A stretch of 64,000 nt of DNA. Source: an uncultured Prevotella sp. (GTDB taxonomy: Bacteria > Bacteroidota > Bacteroidia > Bacteroidales > Bacteroidaceae). The stretch lies in the NCBI GenBank assembly GCA_905236755.1, contig CAJOCR010000020.1, forward strand, positions 1 through 64,000. The letters are read 5' to 3'. Made by a program: the position numbers and the translations under genes. The notes under the pieces were generated by a model, which saw only the letters and a program-made list of their open reading frames with translations, did not search any database and was not told where the DNA came from. This document shows positions 7,858 to 17,851 of this stretch, in pieces. Within the stretch, counting starts at the first letter, position 1. The number at the start of each line of letters is the position of its first letter.

Positions 7858-10179
7858 ATGAAGTATATTGAGGTTATATTGCCATTGCCACTTGACGGTT
7901 TGTTCACTTATGCTGTAGAGGATGTTCTCGTTGACAAGGTGGACATAGGCGTTCGTGTATCTGTGCCTTTAGGTAAGACAAAGACCTATGTTGGTGTTGC
8001 CACATGTACTCCACACGATCTTGCCCCCGAACAGATGGTTGATGCCAAAGGAAAAGCAATTGAATTTAAGAAGGTGCTTGCTGTTATGGACAGTAAGCCT
8101 GTTCTTCTTCCACAACAGATGAAACTGTGGCAATGGATAGCCGATTATTATTTGTGTCCCGTTGGAGACATATTGAAGGCTGCTCTTCCTGCTGGTATGA
8201 AGGCTGAGGATGGCTATCGTCCTAAGACAGAGCTGTATATTGGCTTGACTCCTCAGTTTCAGCATGAACAGGCATTGAATATAGCTCTTGATGTGTTGAA
8301 AAGAGCTACTAAGCAGCAGAAAGTATTTATTGATTTCTTGGCTCTTTCGCATTGGGATTCGCTTGATGGCGACAAAGCGACAGAGGACATTGTAGAGATA
8401 ACACGCGATGAACTGCTTAATGTCAGTCATACTACAATGCCAATCATCAAGCAGCTTATCGATAAGAAGATGCTTTATTCTTACGAGAAAGAGGTAAGTA
8501 GAATAAATTCTGTTGATACCAGTTTGCTTCCTGATATGACGACGATGCAAGCACACTCAAAACCATTGAGTGAAGCACAGAGTGAAGCATATAATAATAT
8601 TCTTATGCAGATGATGCAGAAGAACGTAGTTCTTTTGCATGGTGTAACGTCAAGTGGTAAGACCGAGATTTATATTCATTTGATACAGAAAGCAATCAGC
8701 GAACATAAGCAGGTTCTTTATCTCTTGCCAGAGATAGCTCTGACCGTACAGATTATGGAACGTCTGCGTAGTGTATTTGGTAATCGTTTGGGTATTTATC
8801 ATAGTAAATATAGTGATGCCGAACGAGTAGAGATATGGCAAAAACAACTTTCGGATAATCCTTATGATGTAGTGTTGGGGGCTCGTAGTGCCTGTTTCCT
8901 ACCTTTCCAAAATCTCGGACTCGTTATTATAGACGAGGAGCATGAGACATCTTTTAAACAACAGGATCCTGCACCAAGATATCATGCACGTAGTGCGGCT
9001 ATAGTCCTTGCTCAGATGTATGGGGCAAAGACACTGTTGGGTACGGCTACTCCTTCAATGGAGAGCGCTTATAATGCTCAGCAGGGAAAATATGGATTAG
9101 TATCTCTTACTACCCGTTATAAAGGAATAAAACTTCCAGCTATCGAAGTTGTAGATGTAAAGGACTTGCGTCGTAGAAAGATGATGAATGGTCCTTTCTC
9201 GCCAAATCTTCTTGCGGCAGTAAGAGCAGCACTTGAAAAAGGTGAGCAGGTGATATTGTTCCAGAACCGTCGTGGTTTTGCTCCTATGATAGAGTGTCCT
9301 GTGTGTGGCTGGGTACCTAAATGCAAGAACTGTGATGTGTCGCTGACCTATCATAAGAATCTTAATCAACTCTCGTGTCATTACTGTGGCTATACCTATC
9401 CTGTTCCTGATGTGTGTCCTAACTGTGGTAGTAATGAGGTTAGAGGTAAAGGCTATGGAACAGAGAAGATAGAGGATCTTTTGCGTAACATCTTCCCTGA
9501 GGCGCGAGTGGCACGTATGGATCTTGATACTACACGTAGTCGTAATGCTTATGAACGTATTATAGATGATTTCTCAGCAGGTCGTACCAATGTACTCATT
9601 GGTACTCAGATGATAAGTAAGGGACTTGATTTCGATAAAGTTTCTGTAGTCGGTATCCTGGATGCAGATTCTATGCTCAATTATCCTGATTTCAGATCTT
9701 TCGAACATGCTTTCATGATGATGAGTCAGGTGAGTGGACGTGCAGGACGAAAGGGAAAACAAGGTAAGGTGATATTGCAAACTAAGTTGCCTGAGTTGCC
9801 TGTGATACAACAGGTGGTGCGTCATGATTTTGGTGGATTCTATAAGGGATTACTCGAAGAACGCTCGTTCTTCCATTATCCACCTTTTTATCACCTTATT
9901 TATGTGAACTTAAAGCATCGTAGAGAGGACGTTGTAGAGTCGGCTGCTCTTGAGTTGGGTGCACGATTACGTCAGTTCTTTGGTGCTCGTGTGTTAGGAC
10001 CCGACAAGCCAGCTGTTGCCCGTGTAAAGACTTTGAATATTCGTAAGATAGTTCTTAAGCTTGAGAATGGTCTTTCTGGTAAACAAATAAGAGCGACATT
10101 GCGATATGTCCAGAGTCAATTGCTCCAGGATAAGCGCTATGCCACTCTTCAGATATTCTATGATGTTGACCCACTTTAG
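7858..10179 (+). CDS. priA: Primosomal protein N', replication restart helicase PriA
   Basis: A 773-residue superfamily 2 DNA helicase that reloads the replisome at stalled forks. Order of parts: N-terminal DNA-binding domain (VILPLPLDGLFTYAV, residues 6-20), Walker A GVTSSGKTE (262-270), DEEH box (359-362), then a cysteine cluster with CPVCGW, CKNCD, CHYCGY and CPNCGS (about 480-525) that binds two zinc ions, followed by the second helicase lobe with GTQMISKGLDFD and VSGRAGR. All motifs are intact. The start ATG is directly downstream of a TATCTTTG box. Its final codons form part of its own terminator. Confidence 0.97.
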   Translation: MKYIEVILPLPLDGLFTYAVEDVLVDKVDIGVRVSVPLGKTKTYVGVATCTPHDLAPEQMVDAKGKAIEFKKVLAVMDSKPVLLPQQMKLWQWIADYYLCPVGDILKAALPAGMKAEDGYRPKTELYIGLTPQFQHEQALNIALDVLKRATKQQKVFIDFLALSHWDSLDGDKATEDIVEITRDELLNVSHTTMPIIKQLIDKKMLYSYEKEVSRINSVDTSLLPDMTTMQAHSKPLSEAQSEAYNNILMQMMQKNVVLLHGVTSSGKTEIYIHLIQKAISEHKQVLYLLPEIALTVQIMERLRSVFGNRLGIYHSKYSDAERVEIWQKQLSDNPYDVVLGARSACFLPFQNLGLVIIDEEHETSFKQQDPAPRYHARSAAIVLAQMYGAKTLLGTATPSMESAYNAQQGKYGLVSLTTRYKGIKLPAIEVVDVKDLRRRKMMNGPFSPNLLAAVRAALEKGEQVILFQNRRGFAPMIECPVCGWVPKCKNCDVSLTYHKNLNQLSCHYCGYTYPVPDVCPNCGSNEVRGKGYGTEKIEDLLRNIFPEARVARMDLDTTRSRNAYERIIDDFSAGRTNVLIGTQMISKGLDFDKVSVVGILDADSMLNYPDFRSFEHAFMMMSQVSGRAGRKGKQGKVILQTKLPELPVIQQVVRHDFGGFYKGLLEERSFFHYPPFYHLIYVNLKHRREDVVESAALELGARLRQFFGARVLGPDKPAVARVKTLNIRKIVLKLENGLSGKQIRATLRYVQSQLLQDKRYATLQIFYDVDPL

Positions 10180-10195
10180 GTCAACATCATTTTTA
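10160..10195 (+). terminator. priA terminator overlapping the stop codon
   Basis: ATGATGTTGACC (10160-10171) pairs perfectly with GGTCAACATCAT (10179-10190), followed by TTTTATT. The left arm is in the last priA codons and the TAG at 10177-10179 falls in the loop and right arm. It also separates priA from the convergent gene ending at 10211. Confidence 0.88.
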
Positions 10196-10210
10196 TTCAA
10201 ACAGTTTTCT

Positions 10211-11776
10211 TTAGAACTTGATGTCTATACCCACAGCCCATACATTGTTGTTACGGGTGTAGTCAGCTGAGTAGTTTGCTTTTACTGTTTCGGTAAGAGC
10301 AACAGTCTCAGTTGTCTTCTTGTGACCATAGAATGTGTGGAAATAAGCTACGTTGAGATCCATTTTCTTGGTGAGATGCATAACAGCACCTGCGCCTACA
10401 GAGTTAGAGCTTACAACGAATGACTTGTCATCCATATATTCATCACTAAGACCGTAGTTGGTGTTCTGCCAACCAGCACTTACAGTGATGAGCTTGCTTG
10501 CATCGTATTCAACACCTGCATTCCACTCAATAGTACCGCGTTTGAGCTTGTCTTCACGATGATTGTAAGAAGTTGCCTGGCGATCGTAGAAATAGTGGAA
10601 ACCAGCATTGATGCGTAATGCGTCAACAGGAGTGTAACCAACGCCCAATGTGAGCAAAGCAGGAATATCACCAGCAATCTTTGCACCGTCAGCAAATTCG
10701 CCTGTTGCCTCAGCAAGTTTGGTATCAAACTGATTTTTCAAACCAGTCATTGTTGCAACAACTGTTGGGGCGCTTAATTTGCTTTGTGTATAAGCGGTAG
10801 CCTGTTCGTAGGTATAACCTTGCTTCATCATTCCCTGTACAATAGCTGCAGAGAGGTTGCTTGGCAAGTTACCGATAGAAGGTGCCTGGTTTACTGACTC
10901 GTTCTTAAGACGGATACGTGTCTTGAACTCATATTTTGCAGAGAAGTTCCAACGGCCAAGTCTATAGTCGATACCCAAGATAGGAGTAAAGCCAAGACCT
11001 GTCTGGTCGCAGTTCAACTCAATATTAGCTGCATTTTCCTTTGTGGGGTCGAGAACCTGATATAGAGGCATATTGCCAACCTTGATATCACGTACATATC
11101 CGAAGTAGTTGGTCAATACATACACACCACGTACACCTGCAGAAACAGCAAAGTTGTCTGTGAGCTTGTATGCACCTGCTATAGAAAGGCCATAGTAGTA
11201 TGAACGGCCACGCATATAAGCATCATAGCTGTATTTACCTTCAGTACCAAACATCTGGTCTGATGTGAACATACGACTGCCTAATGCATTATCAATAGCA
11301 CCAGCCAATCCAACAGCGCCTAATGCAGTTTCTGCAACTATCTTCTCAAATGAGCCAAGTCCGTTTTTGAAAGTACATTTACCGCCACCTCCGATAACAC
11401 CGAAGTTAGCCTGTACAGAGAAACGTTCCCAGTTATGAGCATACTGAATAGATGGAAGAACAGGGGCAAAGGCTGTACCTCTGAACTCACGTGGAGTAGT
11501 TGGGTTCTGGGTGTTGTTGTTAAAGAATGAGTAATCGTTCTCAATAGTACGACTTTGAGAAGCCATTTGCCAACCTAATGAAAGGTAGTTTCCTGGTTTG
11601 AGGAAAGCTACACCTGCAGGATTGTAATAAACACCATCGATACCGATAGATGCCTCACGGCTCATCATACGGTTAAATGCTAAATTCTGATTTGTGTTGG
11701 TGAGGATACCACCAGCAAAAACTGGGGTAACTGCCGCCAAGATGATGGCTACGCAGATTTTTCTTAAATGATTCAT
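10211..11776 (-). CDS. OmpP1/FadL family outer-membrane protein
   Basis: A 521-residue protein with a signal peptide (hydrophobic residues 7-20, cleavage after VFAG) and the OmpP1/FadL/TodX signature close to the mature N-terminus: NLAFNRMMSREASIGIDGVYYNPAG, split here as NQNLAFNRM and GVYYNPAGVAFL. The rest is a long barrel with alternating strands and ends IDIKF. FadL-type proteins admit hydrophobic compounds through the outer membrane; the real substrate here is unknown. Residues about 300-370 hold an Ala/Gln-rich helical insert. The gene is monocistronic, facing priA. Confidence 0.92.
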   Translation of the reverse strand: MNHLRKICVAIILAAVTPVFAGGILTNTNQNLAFNRMMSREASIGIDGVYYNPAGVAFLKPGNYLSLGWQMASQSRTIENDYSFFNNNTQNPTTPREFRGTAFAPVLPSIQYAHNWERFSVQANFGVIGGGGKCTFKNGLGSFEKIVAETALGAVGLAGAIDNALGSRMFTSDQMFGTEGKYSYDAYMRGRSYYYGLSIAGAYKLTDNFAVSAGVRGVYVLTNYFGYVRDIKVGNMPLYQVLDPTKENAANIELNCDQTGLGFTPILGIDYRLGRWNFSAKYEFKTRIRLKNESVNQAPSIGNLPSNLSAAIVQGMMKQGYTYEQATAYTQSKLSAPTVVATMTGLKNQFDTKLAEATGEFADGAKIAGDIPALLTLGVGYTPVDALRINAGFHYFYDRQATSYNHREDKLKRGTIEWNAGVEYDASKLITVSAGWQNTNYGLSDEYMDDKSFVVSSNSVGAGAVMHLTKKMDLNVAYFHTFYGHKKTTETVALTETVKANYSADYTRNNNVWAVGIDIKF

Positions 11777-11805
11777 TTTAAATAATCTTTGTTAAAAATC
11801 GGCGG

Positions 11806-11837
11806 CAAAATTACTCATATTGTTCTTAAGTGTGCAA
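11806..11837 (-). promoter_or_regulatory. Promoter of the OmpP1/FadL gene
   Basis: On the minus strand TAATTTTG (plus-strand CAAAATTA, 11806-11813) matches the -7 consensus, with TTGC 20 bp upstream. The leader would be about 25 bases. Confidence 0.65.
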
Positions 11838-11880
11838 TTTAGTATTAGCATTTAAGGTTCGTTAACAAAATAAGTCTATA

Positions 11881-11912
11881 TTTCTGCACAAAAATCTAAA
11901 ATTGTGCAGAAA
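11881..11912. promoter_or_regulatory. Inverted repeat TTTCTGCACAA
   Basis: TTTCTGCACAA (11881-11891) and TTGTGCAGAAA (11902-11912) form a perfect 11-bp inverted repeat with a 10-bp spacer. It lies between the end of the 7TM-HD gene and the OmpP1/FadL promoter, about 45 bp upstream of that promoter's -33 region. No T-run follows on either strand, so a protein-binding site is as likely as a terminator. The half-site TTCTGCAC recurs upstream of mntP. Confidence 0.6.
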
Positions 11913-11942
11913 TTTTGGTCAAAAAAGCTAAAAGATTGTCTT

Positions 11943-13991
11943 TTATTTCAACTCAGGGTATTGAATACGTGTGTGATAGATAGATTTTAGTCTTTCTATT
12001 AACACATCTTTTGCCTCGGTGATATCACGGAATGTGATAGGGCTTTGTGTAAAGAATCCATTTGCAACCTGTTCATCAATCAGTCGATTAACGAGTTCAG
12101 AAATGCTTTGTTCTGTATATTCTGTAAGTGAACGTGATGCCGCTTCTACAGTATCAGCCATCATCAAGATGGCTTGTTCGCGTGTAAACGGATTAGGACC
12201 AGGATATTGGAAAGGGTGAATATCCACTTCTTCGTCGGGGTGTTCGTTTTTATACTTCACGTAGAAATATTTTGCTATGCCTCGTCCGTGATGTGTGCAT
12301 ATAAAGTCTTTGATAACCTTTGGAAGGTCGTATTTCTCTGCCATCTTCATACCTTCAGTAACGTGACTGATGATGATGCTTGCACTTTTGGTATAAGGCA
12401 TATTCTCGTGGGGGTTCACTCCTGCTTGATTTTCTGTATAGAATACAGGGTTTGTCATCTTACCAATGTCGTGGTATAGGGCTCCTGTACGTACAAGAAG
12501 TGAGTTCGCTGAAATCTTGTTTGCAATCTCTGATGCAAGGTTTCCAACAGTTATAGAGTGCTGGAATGTTCCCGGAGCAATCTCGCTAAGATCTCGAAGG
12601 GCACCCTTGTTAGTGTTTGATAACTCAAAGAGGGTAACATTTGATATAAAACCGAACGTGTTCTCGATGAGATACATAGTTGGATAAGACAATAACAGGA
12701 ATATACCATTTACTACGAAGTGGTAATACATGTCGTGATCCATCTTAGCCATTTCGTTATTCTGCATGAGCTGTAGGGTCATATATACAAATGCGCTTCC
12801 CATGGTTACTAACAATGCAGTTTTGAATACCTGTGAGCGTTTTGATAGTTCTCGTAGTGAGTATATGGCTATAAGACCAGCTACCAGTTGTATGATGATA
12901 AATTCATATTGGTATCTAACGGCTGCTGCACAGATGAGAATCATGGTAACATGAGCTATAAAGGCTGTTCGTGAGTCCATAAACACACGTATGAATATAG
13001 GCGCCATAGCAAATGGGATGATATATACGCTGAACAAATTGTGCGACATCAGTAGTGATGTGAAGATTGGGAATATTGTTATCATCGTATAAAGCATCAT
13101 GATGCTTCGTGGCTTGTCGAAATAGTCTTTGCGGAATAGGGCTAAGTAGATAGTGAACAAGCTCATTAATATTGCCACAAAGAGTAGTTGACCTAAAAGG
13201 GCATTTGTTATCTCGTTGGAAGAGGCATCTCTACGATCCATTTCTTTATCAAAAGAACTGAGCACTCGATAGGCATATTCATCTACAATCTCACCTCGGT
13301 CGATAATCTTCTGACCGCTGATAACCATACCGCTGGCAATAGGAATACTTCCTAACAGGTCGGTTTTCTCAGCCTCACTTCGTTCTTTGTCATAGGTGAG
13401 GTTAGGAATGATGTAATCGTTGAGATTACATTTCTGAAGTATCTGTCGTTGTTCGTTTAGGCGTGGGTCTTGAAAGATTTGTTCGTAGGCAGTCATAGTG
13501 GAGTAGAGACTGTTTACTTGTGTGCTTTTCACATCCTTGCCACTAATAACCCGTACCATGTTTGCTGAGTCACGAGCTATGTTGTTGTACTCAGGTGTGT
13601 TCATGATACCTGCCTGATAGAGTTTGTGAAGACGCTTAGCCAGTATGCTATAATACTCCATAGGCAACCCTGGCAGCCCATTCACAAAGTCCTTGCGTAG
13701 CTTTGTTAGCTGTATCTGTTCTACGTTTTCATCGTAATCGTAGTAAGATTGAAAAGCCTTAAGAATAGAGTCGCGCTCCTTTTTCAGGGCTTCGTCGCTC
13801 TTATATATTGGGAAGTCGAATTTAGCGATAAATGAACCATACATCCATGGCTTTCCAATGTCATAATGAAAGCGCTGTCTTTCATTTCTTGGCAGAAACC
13901 ATACAATCAGCAAAACAGTTATGGTAATCAGTACAATACGTGTTGTTATATTGCGCCAGTGGATTCGTTTTCTTGCATTATAATTGTTCAT
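11943..13991 (-). CDS. 7TM receptor with intracellular HD phosphohydrolase domain (PgpH-like)
   Basis: A 682-residue membrane protein: one N-terminal transmembrane helix (about 14-32), an extracellular 7TMR-HDED region (to about 260), seven predicted transmembrane helices (about 270-450), then a cytoplasmic HD domain with His507-Asp508 in [17 protein letters not shown] and the later [10 protein letters not shown]. Homologues in Firmicutes (PgpH) hydrolyse cyclic di-AMP; the same role here is an inference from domain order. The gene is divergent from gltX with under 120 bp between start codons. Confidence 0.92.
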   Translation of the reverse strand: MNNYNARKRIHWRNITTRIVLITITVLLIVWFLPRNERQRFHYDIGKPWMYGSFIAKFDFPIYKSDEALKKERDSILKAFQSYYDYDENVEQIQLTKLRKDFVNGLPGLPMEYYSILAKRLHKLYQAGIMNTPEYNNIARDSANMVRVISGKDVKSTQVNSLYSTMTAYEQIFQDPRLNEQRQILQKCNLNDYIIPNLTYDKERSEAEKTDLLGSIPIASGMVISGQKIIDRGEIVDEYAYRVLSSFDKEMDRRDASSNEITNALLGQLLFVAILMSLFTIYLALFRKDYFDKPRSIMMLYTMITIFPIFTSLLMSHNLFSVYIIPFAMAPIFIRVFMDSRTAFIAHVTMILICAAAVRYQYEFIIIQLVAGLIAIYSLRELSKRSQVFKTALLVTMGSAFVYMTLQLMQNNEMAKMDHDMYYHFVVNGIFLLLSYPTMYLIENTFGFISNVTLFELSNTNKGALRDLSEIAPGTFQHSITVGNLASEIANKISANSLLVRTGALYHDIGKMTNPVFYTENQAGVNPHENMPYTKSASIIISHVTEGMKMAEKYDLPKVIKDFICTHHGRGIAKYFYVKYKNEHPDEEVDIHPFQYPGPNPFTREQAILMMADTVEAASRSLTEYTEQSISELVNRLIDEQVANGFFTQSPITFRDITEAKDVLIERLKSIYHTRIQYPELK

Positions 13992-14060
13992 TACACATTA
14001 TATTATGGTCTTTACTCTGCGAAAATACTAAAAAAACTCGCAAAACTCAAAAAAATATAG

Positions 14061-14068
14061 TACTTTTG
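14061..14068 (+). promoter_or_regulatory. gltX promoter -7 box
   Basis: TACTTTTG, followed by C as is common in this genome, 33 bases before the gltX ATG. I see no clear TTTG at the -33 distance. Confidence 0.6.
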
Positions 14069-14101
14069 CAAAAAATATTATCTTATCTCTATTTAAATAG
14101 A

Positions 14102-15619
14102 ATGGCAGAAAGAAAAGTAAGAGTGCGTTTCGCACCAAGCCCAACGGGCGCTTTGCACATTGGCGGTGTACGTACCGCCCTTTATAACTATTTGTTTGCT
14201 CGTCAGCATGGTGGCGAGCTTGTATTCAGAATAGAAGACACTGATTCTCATCGTTTTGTTCCTGGAGCAGAAGAGTATATTCTTGAATCTTTTAAGTGGC
14301 TCGGCATCAAGTTTGATGAGGGCGTAAGCTTCGGTGGTGAGCACGGTCCTTACCGTCAGAGTGAGCGTCGTGACATCTACAAGAAGTATGTTCAGCAACT
14401 TCTTGATGCTGGCAAGGCTTATTATGCTTTTGATACTCCAGAGGAGCTTGAAGCTAAACGTGCTGAAATTAAGAATTTCCAGTACGATGCTCATACTCGT
14501 ATGCAGATGCGTAACTCTCTCACTCTCTCAGCTGAGGAGGTTAAGCAACTCATTGACGAGGGTAAGCAATATACAGTTCGCTTTAAGATTGAACCTGGTG
14601 AGGAGATTCTTGTAAATGATATGATACGTGGTGAGGTTCGCATTAAGAGCGATATCCTCGACGATAAGGTTCTCTATAAGAGTGCTGATGAATTGCCAAC
14701 TTATCATTTGGCAAATATTGTTGACGACCACCTGATGGAGATTACTCACGTTATCCGTGGTGAGGAGTGGTTGCCAAGTGCACCTCTGCATGTTCTTCTC
14801 TATAAGGCTTTTGGATGGGAAGATACAATGCCTCGATTTGCACACCTGCCTTTGCTTCTTAAGCCAGAAGGAAAAGGAAAACTATCTAAACGTGATGGTG
14901 ACCGTCTTGGTTTCCCTGTTTTCCCACTTGAGTGGCACGATCCAAAGACTGGTGAGGTTAGCTCAGGCTATCGTGAGAGTGGCTATTTCCCAGAGGCAGT
15001 TGTTAACTTCTTGGCTCTTCTTGGCTGGAACCCAGGTACAGAACAGGAGATGTTCTCGCTTGATGAACTTGTTGATGCTTTTGATATTTCAAGATGTTCA
15101 AAGGCTGGTGCTAAGTTTGATTTCCAGAAGGGTATGTGGTTCAACCACGAGTATATCCTACGTAAGAGCGATGAGGAGATAGCACAACTCTTTGCTCCTA
15201 TCGTGGCTAATAATGGTGTTGAGGCTACTATGGATCAGGTTCGTCAGGTGGTACACATGATGAAAGACCGTGTAAGTTTCGTTAAGGAGTTGTGGCCACT
15301 TTGTTCTTTCTTCTTTATTGCTCCTACTGAGTATGATGAGAAAACAACCAAGAAGCGTTGGAAAGAGTATAGTGCTCAGCAGATGACAGAGCTTGCTGAT
15401 GTTCTTCGTAACATTGATGACTTCTCTATTGAGGGACAGGAGCCTGTTGTCATGAAGTGGGTTGAAGAAAAGGGCTATAAGCTTGGAGATGTAATGAATG
15501 CTTTCCGTCTCACTCTCGTTGGTGAAGGCAAGGGTCCAGGTATGTTTGATATCTCTGCATTCCTTGGCAAGGAGGAAACTCTCAAGCGTCTTGAAAGAGC
15601 AATAGAAGTATTGAAATAA
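14102..15619 (+). CDS. gltX: Glutamate--tRNA ligase
   Basis: A 505-residue class I aminoacyl-tRNA synthetase that charges tRNA(Glu). The HIGH-type motif is LHIGG (His19) after FAPSPTG, and the KMSKS-type motif is KLSKR (260-264). The open frame extends to 13940 but the upstream part crosses the promoter and the divergent gene's 5' end, so the ATG at 14102 is chosen; the protein then starts [16 protein letters not shown] as usual. waaA follows after three bases, so both are probably co-transcribed. Confidence 0.97.
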   Translation: MAERKVRVRFAPSPTGALHIGGVRTALYNYLFARQHGGELVFRIEDTDSHRFVPGAEEYILESFKWLGIKFDEGVSFGGEHGPYRQSERRDIYKKYVQQLLDAGKAYYAFDTPEELEAKRAEIKNFQYDAHTRMQMRNSLTLSAEEVKQLIDEGKQYTVRFKIEPGEEILVNDMIRGEVRIKSDILDDKVLYKSADELPTYHLANIVDDHLMEITHVIRGEEWLPSAPLHVLLYKAFGWEDTMPRFAHLPLLLKPEGKGKLSKRDGDRLGFPVFPLEWHDPKTGEVSSGYRESGYFPEAVVNFLALLGWNPGTEQEMFSLDELVDAFDISRCSKAGAKFDFQKGMWFNHEYILRKSDEEIAQLFAPIVANNGVEATMDQVRQVVHMMKDRVSFVKELWPLCSFFFIAPTEYDEKTTKKRWKEYSAQQMTELADVLRNIDDFSIEGQEPVVMKWVEEKGYKLGDVMNAFRLTLVGEGKGPGMFDISAFLGKEETLKRLERAIEVLK

Positions 15620-15622
15620 AGA

Positions 15623-16864
15623 ATGTATAACGCATTTATATCCTTATATTACGCAGGTGTCTTCATAGCTTCTCGCTTTAATAAAAAAGTGAGAACTATG
15701 TGGGATGGCGAACAGCAGACATTCTCCATTCTTGAGCGGAAGCTTGAGAAGGGAGCACGTTATCTGTGGTTTCATGCAGCCTCGCTTGGTGAGTTTGAGC
15801 AGGGTCGTCCTCTTATGGAGCGTATCCGCGAGGAACATCCAGAATATAAGATAGTACTTACTTTCTTCTCGCCATCAGGTTATGAAGTTCGTAAGAACTA
15901 TGAGGGAGCTGATATTATTTGCTATTTGCCTCTCGATACTCTTCGTAACGCTCGTCGCTTCGTTGAGATGGTGCGCCCAGAAAAAGCATTCTTCATAAAG
16001 TATGAGTTCTGGAATAATTATCTTGCTACTCTCAAGAATGCAGGAATACCAGTATATAGCGTAAGCAGTATTTTTAGAGAAGGTCAGGCATTCTTCCGCT
16101 CTGGAGCAAGCAGATATGCTCGAGTGCTCACTAATTTTGCTCATTTCTTTGTGCAGAATGAGGAGAGTAAGAATTTACTTTCGGGTATAGGCATCAACTG
16201 TGTGGATGTAGTTGGAGATACACGCTTCGATCGTGTGCTACAGATAAAGGCGGCAGCAAAACACTTGCCAATAGTTGAGGCTTTTGTCGGACAGAATGGT
16301 TCTGAATCCTCTTGTAAAAAAGTGTTTGTTGCAGGTTCATCATGGCAGCCTGATGAAGAGATATTCATTCCTTTCTTTAATGAGCATAAAGATTGGAAAC
16401 TTATTATAGCTCCTCATGTAATTGGCGAAGATCACTTAAAGCAGATTATTAAGTTGCTTGAAGGACGTAAGGTTGTTCGTTATACTCAGGCTACAGAAGA
16501 GAATGTGCGTGAGGCTGATGTGCTTATCATAGATTGCTTTGGACTTCTTAGCAGTATATACCATTATGGTGAAGTAAGCTATATTGGTGGTGGCTTTGGA
16601 GTGGGCATACATAACACACTTGAGGCAGCAGTATGGAATATTCCGGTTATCTTCGGTCCAAACAACAAGAAGTTCCGTGAGGCGCAGGGATTGCTTCAGT
16701 CTAAGGGTGGATATGAAATCACTAATGCAAGTGATTTTGCTGGCATCATGAATAAGTTTATCTCTGACGAGGCTACTCTTGCTGAGGCTGGCAATCAGGC
16801 TGGCAAATATGTTCAGAGTCTTGCTGGTGCTACAGACAAAATCTTGTCTAAGGTGAAACTTTGA
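15623..16864 (+). CDS. waaA: 3-deoxy-D-manno-octulosonic acid transferase
   Basis: A 413-residue GT-B glycosyltransferase (WaaA/KdtA) that adds Kdo to lipid A precursor at the inner membrane. The N-terminal hydrophobic stretch (MYNAFISLYYAGVFIAS) is the membrane anchor. Family motifs seen are WFHAASLGEFEQ, VLTFFSPSGYEV, and the C-terminal SYIGGGFG...HNTLEAAVW...FGPN signature. It shows the cell has Kdo-type lipooligosaccharide. Its stop is two bases before a structured repeat element that also provides a terminator-like hairpin. Confidence 0.95.
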   Translation: MYNAFISLYYAGVFIASRFNKKVRTMWDGEQQTFSILERKLEKGARYLWFHAASLGEFEQGRPLMERIREEHPEYKIVLTFFSPSGYEVRKNYEGADIICYLPLDTLRNARRFVEMVRPEKAFFIKYEFWNNYLATLKNAGIPVYSVSSIFREGQAFFRSGASRYARVLTNFAHFFVQNEESKNLLSGIGINCVDVVGDTRFDRVLQIKAAAKHLPIVEAFVGQNGSESSCKKVFVAGSSWQPDEEIFIPFFNEHKDWKLIIAPHVIGEDHLKQIIKLLEGRKVVRYTQATEENVREADVLIIDCFGLLSSIYHYGEVSYIGGGFGVGIHNTLEAAVWNIPVIFGPNNKKFREAQGLLQSKGGYEITNASDFAGIMNKFISDEATLAEAGNQAGKYVQSLAGATDKILSKVKL

Positions 16865-16866
16865 AA

Positions 16867-17038
16867 AAGAACCAAGATTTACATCTGAAAAAGATTAGGA
16901 TTCCATATGGAATCTACATATAAATAAAATGCGTGAATCAGAAAGCAAGCTTTCGATTTACGCATTTTTTTATACTTATGCCTTTTGGCTTAACCCTTTT
17001 CAGAGATAAACCACGGCACTTCGTGCCTGTATGAACCC
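16867..17038 (+). repeat. Structured intergenic element, copy A
   Basis: A ~170-nt element that starts AAGAACC two bases after the waaA stop. It holds four hairpins in order: GATTCC/GGAATC (16899-16914); a long hairpin at 16926-16968 with outer arms AAAATGCGT/ACGCATTTT and inner GAAAG-caag-CTTTC; GCC/GGC (about 16980-16989); and GGCAC-ttc-GTGCC (17015-17026). It ends GTATGAACCC. The long hairpin is followed by T residues and could terminate waaA transcription. Copies B and C share ends, order and loops but have different stem sequences. Confidence 0.8.
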
Positions 17039-17093
17039 AATTGTATAATTCGAAGCCAATGGTCACTGACAGAAATCTACTGTTATACATAAG

Positions 17094-17260
17094 AAGAACC
17101 AAGAAAACATCTTCAACGGTTTTCATTTCTTCGAAATGGTTGTGTGAGCAAGCTGTTGAAATTTGAAAATAAGTTTTCCATTTCTTCAGCTTCTCCCCCA
17201 AGCCTTACGGCAGAAACCTTTTCAGAGATAAACCACGGCACTCCATGCCTGTATGAACCC
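17094..17260 (+). repeat. Structured intergenic element, copy B
   Basis: Same orientation as copy A and about 221 bp further on, again from AAGAACC to GTATGAACCC. Its hairpins use different bases: CATTTC/GAAATG (17124-17138) in place of GATTCC/GGAATC, an outer stem from GCTG to CAGC (17152-17190) with inner GAAAA-taag-TTTTC, then GCC-ttac-GGC and GGCAC/TGCC. After the end, copies A and B also share a ~36-nt tail (17039-17075 and 17261-17296), which copy C lacks. Confidence 0.75.
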
Positions 17261-17374
17261 AATTGTATAATTAGAAACCAATGGTTACTGACATAAGGGA
17301 TGTAATTACATTTTTTATTCATCAATATACTAATACACATGGAAGTTTCGTTATAATAAAAAAAATCTGATGGC

Positions 17375-17812
17375 ATGAATATAAAAACAGAAACAACTTT
17401 ACCTCCTAAATTAGTTAAGCAGCTAAAGTCATTTATTTATGATATTATAGGCTGCTATCAGGAAGTGCATAGAGAAATGGGGCCTTATTTGAATGAGTAT
17501 ATTTATCAAGATGCCTTAGAAATGTGTTTTCAAGAAAGAAAAATAGACTTTATTCGAGAACACCATTTCAAGACATTATTTCATAATAAGCCAGTAAAAC
17601 ATACTCATCAAGTGGATTTCTTTTGCAAGAACAATGTATATGTAGAATGCAAAGCTATTGCTACTTTATCTCTAGAACAAAGACAACAGTTATGGAATTA
17701 TATGAGGTTAGGTGGTGTGCGCATAGGTATATTGTATAATTTTGCTCCTGTAAATGATCAATGCGAACGCTATTACTATGATCCTGAAAAGAAAACAATA
17801 GCGGCTTTTTAG
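17375..17812 (+). CDS. GxxExxY family PD-(D/E)xK protein
   Basis: A 145-residue protein of the GxxExxY family (PDDEXK_3). The signature G36-P-Y-L-N-E41-Y-I-Y44 is present, as are the nuclease-fold residues Asp81 and E91-C-K93 in the VDFF...VYVECKAI segment, so the putative active site is intact. The family is widespread in Bacteroidota, often in several copies per genome, with no settled function; nuclease activity is inferred from fold only. Base composition is AT-rich compared with waaA. The gene is bracketed by three copies of a structured repeat (two before, one reversed after). Confidence 0.88.
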   Translation: MNIKTETTLPPKLVKQLKSFIYDIIGCYQEVHREMGPYLNEYIYQDALEMCFQERKIDFIREHHFKTLFHNKPVKHTHQVDFFCKNNVYVECKAIATLSLEQRQQLWNYMRLGGVRIGILYNFAPVNDQCERYYYDPEKKTIAAF

Positions 17813-17851
17813 CATTAATAATGTTAACAAACATTTAAATACTTTTGTTTA

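Noticed and set aside
16938..17376. Two 87-codon reverse frames
   Set aside because: Both lie entirely in the repeat elements A and B and reflect their similarity to each other, not coding.
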